Source of the DNA: Acidilobus sp. 7A
GTDB lineage: Archaea; Thermoproteota; Thermoprotei_A; Sulfolobales; Acidilobaceae
Direction of reading: 5' to 3'
Assembly (NCBI RefSeq): GCF_003431325.1
Contig: NZ_CP010515.1
Coordinates: forward strand, 992,001-1,056,000
Length of the DNA stretch: 64,000 nucleotides
Shown one piece after another: positions 58,471-64,000 of this stretch. The position numbers and the translations under genes are program-made. A model generated the notes under the pieces. The model had not been told where the DNA came from. It made no database searches and saw nothing but the letters and a program-made list of their open reading frames with translations. Numbering within the stretch: the first letter of the stretch is position 1; each line of letters begins with the position of its first letter.

Positions 58471-59604
58471 TTAGTGGACCTCCAGCTCGCCAGCTATGGG
58501 CTCCTCCTCTACCGGCATCCCGTTGACGGCCAGCCTCGTCATTATGTCGCCCGAGGCCTCCTCCATCTGTCCTATGGCCTCAGGGTATATGACGCCCGTG
58601 CCCTTAACCTTGCCCTCCAGCACCGCCAGGGCGCTGAAGCCCAGGACGCTGCCGGTTACCTTTGACATCGCTGTCACGCCCTCCTCCGCCCTCGTGACCT
58701 GCGTGAACCTAATGCCCTCGCCGGCCTTGCCGCGGACCTCGACGACCAGCACCACTATGTCCTTTAGGCTGACCCTCATTGACCATATAAGGGAGGCCAG
58801 GACCTCGTCAGCCATGACCTCGTACTCGCCGACGTGAATGGGCCTGTGCTCGAAAAGGCCCAGCTTCTTCAGGCCCCTGACGAAGTTCACGTGCCCTGGC
58901 CACCTGAGGGTGTACTCAGCCAGGAAGGAGGCGCCAGAGTAGCTCCTTAGGAGGGTCCTGAGGCCGTCGGTGGGGAAGTACTCGAGCTCGCCGACGCCGG
59001 GGACGTAGATGGTGCCGGTGGGCCCTGAGAGCGGGTCGAAGGAGACCAGCTTGCCGTCAACTACGGCCCTGGCGGGCCTCCTGTACTCATCTATTAAGTC
59101 TGATATGCTCCAGCTCGGCACGAGGCCAAGGGGCGGGTCGGGCCTCTCACTTATGCCTCCCACGTATATCCTCGCCTGACTCACGCCGCCCAGCTTCCTG
59201 TCAGCTATGCCGACAAGCATGTTTGAGAGCCCGGGGGCTACGCCCGCGTCGACGACTACCATGGTACCCGCCTTGGAGGCCGCCTTGCCGAGCTCCTCCG
59301 GGTCCTCGGGGAAGAAGGAGACGTCAACTATGTTAACGCCGAGGCCCACGAGGCCCTGGAGCGCCTTATACGCTATGCTCCCAGGCAGGGCCGTCACAAG
59401 GAGGTCGACGTCCCCCACGGCCTTCTTTACGTCCTCAGGCGACGTGGCGTCCGCCGTCGCGTAGCGTATCTTAAGCCTCTCCGAGGTCCGCGCCAGCTGC
59501 TCCCTTGCCCTGTCAACTAGTATGACGTCGTGTCCCTCGTTCTTAATTACAGTTGCAGCCACTGAGCCCACTCCGCCAGCGCCTATCACTGCGACCTTTG
59601 CCAA
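58471..59604 (-). CDS. Saccharopine dehydrogenase-family oxidoreductase
   Basis: 377 residues. The Rossmann motif IGAGGVGSVAATVIKNEGH opens the protein; VVVDAGVAPGLSNMLVGIAD is the family's conserved turn. The rest is a substrate domain with SGPTGTIYVPGVGELEYFPT. Relatives include saccharopine reductases and diaminopimelate- or carboxynorspermidine-type enzymes, so the substrate is uncertain. ATG at 59604; a TATA-like ACTTTAAATATGC on the minus strand is at about 59634-59646. Confidence 0.85.
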   Translation of the reverse strand: MAKVAVIGAGGVGSVAATVIKNEGHDVILVDRAREQLARTSERLKIRYATADATSPEDVKKAVGDVDLLVTALPGSIAYKALQGLVGLGVNIVDVSFFPEDPEELGKAASKAGTMVVVDAGVAPGLSNMLVGIADRKLGGVSQARIYVGGISERPDPPLGLVPSWSISDLIDEYRRPARAVVDGKLVSFDPLSGPTGTIYVPGVGELEYFPTDGLRTLLRSYSGASFLAEYTLRWPGHVNFVRGLKKLGLFEHRPIHVGEYEVMADEVLASLIWSMRVSLKDIVVLVVEVRGKAGEGIRFTQVTRAEEGVTAMSKVTGSVLGFSALAVLEGKVKGTGVIYPEAIGQMEEASGDIMTRLAVNGMPVEEEPIAGELEVH

Positions 59605-59646
59605 GGCTTAGCACCTGGTGAGGCTGTCACTACGGCATATTTAAAG

Positions 59647-59900
59647 TTGCACCCATCATGTGGGCTTAGCACAACAAGCCTAGGGCCTCACGGTTGGCCT
59701 CAGGCTAGGCAGTTCCGATTAACATCACTGCTCGGCAGACCCTCTTGTCCTCACAGCCTGAGGCCCTCACAGCAGTGAGCCAGGGAAGTTAAAGCTAACA
59801 CCTTTACGGGGCGCATATGCCCTTTGATTGGGCTCTGCTGCCGGCCAAATGACGGTATACACCTATAAGCCCTGGAGCACATCAGTACGCCTGAGGAGCC
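59647..59900. other. Intergenic region, promoters only
   Basis: About 250 bases between divergent genes. A TATA-like ACCTATAAGCC (59861-59871) serves the gene at 59901. The centre contains short near-repeats of CCTCACAG and GCCTCAGG but no gene, tRNA or longer repeat. Confidence 0.4.
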
Positions 59901-60245
59901 TTGGAGGACGCGCTCTTAAGGCTCCTCTCCAGGGTTGTGGAGCTCGAGGGCAGGGCTCCAGAGAGCATAGCTGACGGCTCCATGGAGGAGGCCCTCAGGG
60001 AGCTCGCTGAGGCCCTAAGGGATAGGGAGGAGGGGGGCCAGCAGGTTGTGAGAAGGCCTTACGTGGGCGTGAGCACAGAGGTGAGGCTCCTCAGCGAGAT
60101 GGCCCTGGCCCTCAGGCTCAGGATGCTGCAGACGGGGAGGCAGAACGTGAGCGGGCTGAGCTACTTCTACCACAGGCTCGACGAGGTGATCTCCAGCCTC
60201 ATGGACAACGGCGTGGGCAGAGCAAAAGCTGAGAAGTTACAATAA
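59901..60245 (+). CDS. Hypothetical helical protein
   Basis: 114 residues starting at TTG. Helical and charged, with an acidic first half (EEALRELAEALRDREEGG) and a second half RLLSEMALALRLRMLQTG, SYFYHRLDEVISSLMDNG. No cysteine cluster, membrane span or known motif. The conserved-looking C-terminal part suggests a folded helical bundle. A T-rich stretch after the stop (TTCCTTTTTAG) probably terminates it before the antiporter gene. Confidence 0.55.
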   Translation: MEDALLRLLSRVVELEGRAPESIADGSMEEALRELAEALRDREEGGQQVVRRPYVGVSTEVRLLSEMALALRLRMLQTGRQNVSGLSYFYHRLDEVISSLMDNGVGRAKAEKLQ

Positions 60246-60286
60246 TTCCTTTTTAGATAGCGCGCCTCTGACGTCCTGGAACCGAC

Positions 60287-61507
60287 TTGCAGGAGCTGGC
60301 GCTGGAGCTGCTAGGCCTCTCGCTGATGCTGCTGGTAGGCGAGGTGCTGGGGGACCTCACGGAGAGGCATGGGTACGGCAGGCTGACCGGCGTCATGCTT
60401 GGAGGCCTAATAATGGGGCCCTTCGCCCTCGGGGGCCTGATCAACGACCTCTTCAAGGTCAAGCTGATCTACCTAGGAAGCGACATCATGTTCCTCTCAG
60501 AGCTCTCCGTGATATTCCTAGTCTTCGCATCAGGGCTAGAACATGGCGTAGCCCCTCTTAGGAGGGCTGGGGCCTGGGGAGTCATGGGGGCTACCATGGG
60601 GGCCCTGGCGCCCTTCCTCTTAACCCTCGGGGCCAGGGGGCTCCTGGGTCTAGACCTTAACGCATCCCTTATCGTGGGCACGGCCGTTGCACCCACGAGC
60701 CTCGCGGCCGTCTCAGGCCTCATAATGGAGGAGGGCGGGGGCGGCAGGTGGACCGACATGCTTATCTCGGCGTCAGCAATGGACGACGTAGTGTCCCTCA
60801 TACTGCTCTCCGTGGCCCTTGGCCTCTCTCAGACCAAGTTCGTGGGGGCCCTCGGCATGGTCAGGGTGGTGGTCTTCTACAGCGTGTCCTGGGCCATAAT
60901 CTTCTTCCTCTCGGTTAAGTTAGTCCCTATCATAGTGTCAAGGGTGAGCAGGAGGTACCTGTTCGAGTTCTCGCTCGTAATGCTCTTCGGCATAATAGCA
61001 GTCATGGAGGCCCTCGGCTTCTCCCCTATAATAGCCGCCTTCATAGCGGGCGTCTCCTTAGCGGAGTTCTCAGGCTCCTCAGCCCTGCAGGAGTACTCCA
61101 GGTCCCTCCTGCTCGTCTTTGGCTCCATATTCTTTGTGGTGGTTGGGGCCGAGGTTAACCTAACGGCTGTTGGCCTCCTGGGGCTCCTGACGGCGGTGGC
61201 TCTCACGGCACTGGCGCTTCTCGGCAAGTTCATAGGCGTCTTCCCGTTCTCCTACGCCTTCACTAGGAGGCACGACGAGGCCACCGCGGTCTCGCTTGGC
61301 ATGGAGTCGAGGGGCGAGGTGGGGCTGTCGGTCGCGCTTACAGCCCTCCAGGCGGGCATAATAGACGAGAGGTGCTACGGCTCCCTCACGGTAGCCCTGA
61401 TACTTACAACCATCATAGGGGTCGCCGCCTTCAGCTACTACATAAGGGCGAGGAGGGCACTCACTTACCCTGCCCCTGCTGTCCCTCCTGCTTCTTCTCC
61501 TCGCTGA
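60287..61507 (+). CDS. Cation:proton antiporter (CPA2, Na+/H+ or K+/H+)
   Basis: 406 residues with 12-13 membrane spans. The CPA2 pattern is visible: LTGVMLGGLIMGPFALGG near the first spans, VGTAVAPTSLAAVSGLIMEE, ASAMDDVVSLILL (ion-binding Asp-Asp) and the C-terminal SLGMESRGEVGLSVALTALQ. There is no TrkA-N domain, so it is the short, NapA-like form. It helps hold intracellular pH or sodium, which fits an acid-living thermophile. TTG start. Its end overlaps the convergent SPFH gene by 47 bases. Confidence 0.9.
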   Translation: MQELALELLGLSLMLLVGEVLGDLTERHGYGRLTGVMLGGLIMGPFALGGLINDLFKVKLIYLGSDIMFLSELSVIFLVFASGLEHGVAPLRRAGAWGVMGATMGALAPFLLTLGARGLLGLDLNASLIVGTAVAPTSLAAVSGLIMEEGGGGRWTDMLISASAMDDVVSLILLSVALGLSQTKFVGALGMVRVVVFYSVSWAIIFFLSVKLVPIIVSRVSRRYLFEFSLVMLFGIIAVMEALGFSPIIAAFIAGVSLAEFSGSSALQEYSRSLLLVFGSIFFVVVGAEVNLTAVGLLGLLTAVALTALALLGKFIGVFPFSYAFTRRHDEATAVSLGMESRGEVGLSVALTALQAGIIDERCYGSLTVALILTTIIGVAAFSYYIRARRALTYPAPAVPPASSPR

Positions 61508-62306
61508 CCACCAGGTCCTTGACGCCCATGAGGCCTACCGGCGACATGGGCCCTGAGGTAGGCGGCCCTGCGATTGGCAGGTTGGCTGGTATGAAGACTA
61601 GCATGTTCTTGCCCTCCATGCCAAGCTCGTATATCATGTTCATCCACCTCAGCATGAAGGCCCTGTCGTTGTTGACGTAGAGGTTGGCAGCCTCCACCAT
61701 CTTCTGGGCCGCCTCGTACTCGGCCTGAGCGAGGGTCACCCTGGCCCTCCTCTCCCTCTCCGCCTGGGCCTGCCTTGACATGGCCTGGACCAGGTCGGGC
61801 GGTATCTCAACGTTCCTTATCTCGACAGAGGTCACCTTGACGCCCCAGGTCTCGGTCTTGCTGTCAATTATGTTCCTCGCGAGTGCGGCCACCTTGTCCC
61901 TCTCGGCCAGGAGCTCATCAAGCATGGTCTGGCCTATGACCTCCCTCAGGGTCGTCTCAGCCGCGAGCCTCGTGGCGACGTTGTAGTCCTCAACCTTCAG
62001 GACCACCTTCTCCAGGTCCACGGGCTGGTAGTACATAACGGCGTCAACTATGACCGGCACGTTGTCCTTGGTCAGGCTCTGCTCCGTCCTGAATGATATG
62101 GCCTGCAGCCTCGTTGATATCCTCATGGGCACCTTCCCTATTATTGGGGGCACGTATATTATGCCCGGCCCCTTGAGCCCGGCGAACCTGCCGAGCACCA
62201 GGACGGGCAGCCTCTCCCACTCATTCACGACCTTTATGCCGCTGAGGAGTATGATGGCTATGATAAGGACTATAAAGGCTATAATTATGTCAAGCGCTAA
62301 GCCCAC
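61461..62306 (-). CDS. SPFH/band 7 (stomatin-like) membrane protein
   Basis: 281 residues. One N-terminal membrane helix (about 5-24) is followed by the SPFH domain (VVNEWERLPVLVLGRFAGLK to about 190), with the conserved VEIRNVEIPPDLVQAMSRQA, then the coiled-coil region AEREEER-like (QAERERRARVTLAQAEYEAA). A hydrophobic patch and a Gln/Gly/Lys tail end it. Stomatins scaffold membrane microdomains and are often cleaved by a partner NfeD protease; no nfeD gene is adjacent. GTG start. Confidence 0.92.
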   Translation of the reverse strand: MGLALDIIIAFIVLIIAIILLSGIKVVNEWERLPVLVLGRFAGLKGPGIIYVPPIIGKVPMRISTRLQAISFRTEQSLTKDNVPVIVDAVMYYQPVDLEKVVLKVEDYNVATRLAAETTLREVIGQTMLDELLAERDKVAALARNIIDSKTETWGVKVTSVEIRNVEIPPDLVQAMSRQAQAERERRARVTLAQAEYEAAQKMVEAANLYVNNDRAFMLRWMNMIYELGMEGKNMLVFIPANLPIAGPPTSGPMSPVGLMGVKDLVVSEEKKQEGQQGQGK

Positions 62307-62309
62307 TTA

Positions 62310-62537
62310 AGCCACCTGAGTTTTTAATGGTTTTGTGGGGGTTTAAATAGGCATTAGCTAAGAGGGCTTCTAGCAAACGTGTGCTTTCAGCGCTGATCTA
62401 GAGCTAAACTAGCACCTACTGTGGTCCACAGGGGCACGGGGGCTCAGATGCAATAGACCTAAAACATCATAGTGTAGCCCTGGGTCGGGTTGATACTAAA
62501 TAAGGCCACGGCCTGCTAAAGGCCCTAGGGACGCCCT
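62310..62537. promoter_or_regulatory. Divergent promoter region of SPFH gene and gins23, with an extra TATA
   Basis: The minus-strand TATA CCATTAAAAAC (about 62320-62331) serves the SPFH gene. ACTAAATAAGG (about 62494-62504) lies 34 bases before the gins23 GTG. A third, strong plus-strand element, GGTTTAAATAGG (62341-62352), has no gene within 180 bases downstream and could start a small untranslated RNA. Confidence 0.4.
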
Positions 62538-63104
62538 GTGAAGCTTGATGAGAGGCTGCAGCTCCTTGGCATTGACGCCCTGCTTAGGCCCGTTAAAGTC
62601 ATGATACTCAGCGACTGCAGAGTGCCGCTGCCCGAGGGCCCCCTGCAGGCGAAGAAGGGGGACGAGGTCGAGGTGCCGAGGTGGATAGCCGAGGTGCTAG
62701 TAAGCCAGGGGCTCGCAAAGTACAAGGAGGAGGTGAACGTGAACTACGTCAACATGTACCACTACAAGGAGAGGAGGTCCACCACAGGCTCTCAGCTGGC
62801 CCAGCTTCCCCCTGACTTCTACGTATCCGTGGGGGAGTTCATCAGGTCCCTGGAGGAGGAGATAAAGAGGTCGCCCTCCCACATGTTAATAAACGACAAG
62901 GACATGAGCGAGAAGAACGTTATTGAGCTGTCCGAGACCAGGCTGTCCAAGATAATAAGGCTGGCCCAGACGGACATGGGGGACGAGGAGGTGCCCAAGA
63001 TGACGCCCGAGGAGGCGCTTGTATACTCACAGCTGAAGACAACTGTGAGCGCATGGAAAAAGTATATAGAGTCCTTGATGGGATCGCAGGCCCCTCCCCC
63101 CTGA
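62538..63104 (+). CDS. gins23: GINS complex subunit Gins23
   Basis: 188 residues. The small B domain comes first (about 17-65; PVKVMILSDCRVPLPEGPLQ, KKGDEVEVPRWIAEVLVSQG) and the helical A domain after it (about 90-185), the B-A order that defines Gins23 rather than Gins51. GINS links MCM to GAN/Cdc45 in the replicative helicase. GTG start, TATA 34 bases upstream. In crenarchaea gins23 is next to mcm; here mcm follows too, but a relic of a mobile element lies between. Confidence 0.88.
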   Translation: MKLDERLQLLGIDALLRPVKVMILSDCRVPLPEGPLQAKKGDEVEVPRWIAEVLVSQGLAKYKEEVNVNYVNMYHYKERRSTTGSQLAQLPPDFYVSVGEFIRSLEEEIKRSPSHMLINDKDMSEKNVIELSETRLSKIIRLAQTDMGDEEVPKMTPEEALVYSQLKTTVSAWKKYIESLMGSQAPPP

Positions 63105-63121
63105 GGCGTCCGCCAAGTGCC

Positions 63122-63500
63122 TAAAACCTAAGGGGCCTGCCCTTGATCTGACCTCCTCCCCGCCCTGAAGGGCGAGGGCTCCCTTAGGGCGGCTCATAGG
63201 TTCGCGGCTTACCGCCCTCACCTTCATCACATCATGGCTGGCGGGCGCATATGCGCCCACCCCGCTCCGCTCGTCCAGCGGCAGGCCGCGGGCCGGGCCT
63301 TCGGCCCTTTACCCCTACCCCTCGCTGGGAGTTGCCTCCTCCCCTCCCGCTCCCAGGGGCTCGGGGATATGTGGGGCCCTGTTGGGGCATCCCCTTGCGG
63401 GGACACTATTTGTTCACGCAACTTTAAGTGCTCAGATGTTTTATGCCTTACCCGCCCCTTCAGGGGCGAGGCTTGCCTCTCACTTTTGTCATAGGCTCAG
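63122..63500 (-). mobile_element. Probable degraded tnpB 3' end (IS200/IS605 group)
   Basis: The 554-base gap between gins23 and mcm contains, on the minus strand, broken frames resembling the tail of TnpB proteins: DAPTGPHISPSPWEREGRRQ (about 63395-63336) and MSRPKGALALQGGEEVRS (about 63204-63151). Two hairpins follow the same style, CGCCCTGAAGGGCG (63161-63174) and CGCCCCTTCAGGGGCG (within about 63451-63466). The first matches 6576-6605 at 26 of 30 positions. No TnpA, intact TnpB or clear ends are left. The reading rests on recall of such tails, so it is tentative. Confidence 0.45.
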
Positions 63501-63658
63501 CGGCTGCGTCACCAGAACTATGACAAGGCCTTGCACGTTAAGTGCCGTCCTCAGGCGGTCGCATTAAACTATTCACAGGGCAGCGCGCTAGGGCAGCCAA
63601 CCTACTCTTAAGGCCTGGATGATAAATCATAATGTAACGGTGCAGAGAGGCGGGGCAG

Positions 63659-64000
63659 GTGAGCGCTGCTGAGCAGGAACAGCTAAGCATAGGTGAGCGG
63701 TTTAAGGACTTCGTGAAGAACTTCAGGACGGCAGAGGAAGGACTGAAGTACGTGGACAGGCTCCACAGGATGATAAATTTAGACATGACCAGCCTCATAG
63801 TCGACTTCAGGGACCTGTACAGGTACAACACGGAGCTCGCCAACATGCTCATTGATGAGCCCAAGAAGGTGCTCAAGGAGTTCGACCAGGCCCTCCTTGA
63901 GCTGGTCGAGAGCGAGAGCCCCGAGTTCGCCAAGAGCAAGGGCAAGTTCCACGTGAGGGTGCAGGGCCTCTTTGACACGACCAAGATAAGGGACATAAAG
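63659..64000 (+). CDS. mcm: MCM replicative helicase, N-terminal part (cut by window end)
   Basis: 114 residues from the GTG at 63659 (GGGGCAG just before). The sequence ERFKDFVKNFRTAEEGLKYV, then MTSLIVDFRDLYRYNTELAN and LLELVESESPEFAKSKGKFH is the N-terminal domain A of archaeal MCM. The open frame runs to the last base, so the OB fold and AAA motor lie outside. MCM is the motor of the replication fork and partners Gins23 encoded just upstream. Confidence 0.92.
   Translation, partial: MSAAEQEQLSIGERFKDFVKNFRTAEEGLKYVDRLHRMINLDMTSLIVDFRDLYRYNTELANMLIDEPKKVLKEFDQALLELVESESPEFAKSKGKFHVRVQGLFDTTKIRDIK

Noticed and set aside
63027-63421. Intact short proteins on either strand in the gins23-mcm gap
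   Set aside because: Frames are broken, overlap each other and lack starts; better explained as a degraded mobile-element end.

Overview
The window reads as a gene-dense stretch of a thermophilic crenarchaeon (Thermoproteota). Signs: a CdvB/CdvC (ESCRT-type) division pair, SecE next to Spt5, Gins23 next to MCM, the mre11-rad50-nurA-herA repair operon, XPB with its nuclease Bax1, archaeal-type PGK/GAPDH, isopentenyl phosphate kinase, TATA boxes close to start codons (many leaderless), frequent GTG/TTG starts, AGG-dominated arginine use and high GC. The mix of high GC and gene content suggests an Acidilobus-like member of the Acidilobales, but that is inference. No rRNA, CRISPR array, prophage or intact insertion sequence is visible.

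Layout. 1-1.3 kb: the end of a frameshifted FAD oxidoreductase. 1.4-4.8 kb: an AT-rich island (SCP2 protein, iron-type alcohol dehydrogenase, AHAS-like thiamine-diphosphate enzyme) that looks imported. 5.2-13 kb: a small membrane protein, a VapBC pair with a palindromic operator, dihydropteroate synthase, a symporter pair, an M20 peptidase, a ParB-like protein, SSB and an MBL hydrolase. 13-14 kb: hexulose-6-phosphate synthase. 14-21.7 kb: the HerA-NurA-Mre11-Rad50 end-resection operon plus a methyltransferase. 21.7-24.5 kb: cdvC/cdvB on the minus strand and a proteasome beta subunit diverging from them. 24.5-29.2 kb: endonuclease V, AMMECR1, SecE, Spt5, a DUF357-nucleotidyltransferase fusion, RidA and a dehydrogenase. 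29.2-35 kb: initiator tRNA-Met, a reductase, a fused ABC permease with its ATPase, a macro-domain protein, tRNA-Ser and tRNA-Pro. 35-40.5 kb: a segment bounded by two inverted copies of a roughly 200-bp element, holding a family 4 UDG and a secreted Lon-like protease. 40.5-49 kb: pgk-gap, a pilin-like gene with an internal stop, CitG-like, phosphatase, family 5 UDG and MalQ. 49-51.5 kb: a nucleotidyltransferase and UDP-sulfoquinovose synthase (glycan/sulfolipid sugar). 51.5-58.4 kb: tRNA-Val, an MFS exporter, Memo, a divergent GHMP-like protein, isopentenyl phosphate kinase, Bax1 and XPB. 58.4-64 kb: saccharopine-dehydrogenase-like enzyme, antiporter, SPFH protein, Gins23, a tnpB-like relic and the start of MCM.

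Genes working together: Mre11-Rad50 with NurA-HerA for break resection; XPB with Bax1; Gins23 with MCM in the CMG helicase; CdvB with CdvC in division; pgk-gap in lower glycolysis/gluconeogenesis; the nucleotidyltransferase and the sulfoquinovose synthase for an activated sulfosugar; Memo, the GHMP-like protein and IPK as an isoprenoid locus; endonuclease V and two UDGs for deaminated bases.

Caution: at least five genes carry an apparent single-base frame break and one an in-frame TGA. Several lie in or beside homopolymer runs, so base-level errors in the assembly compete with real gene decay as an explanation.
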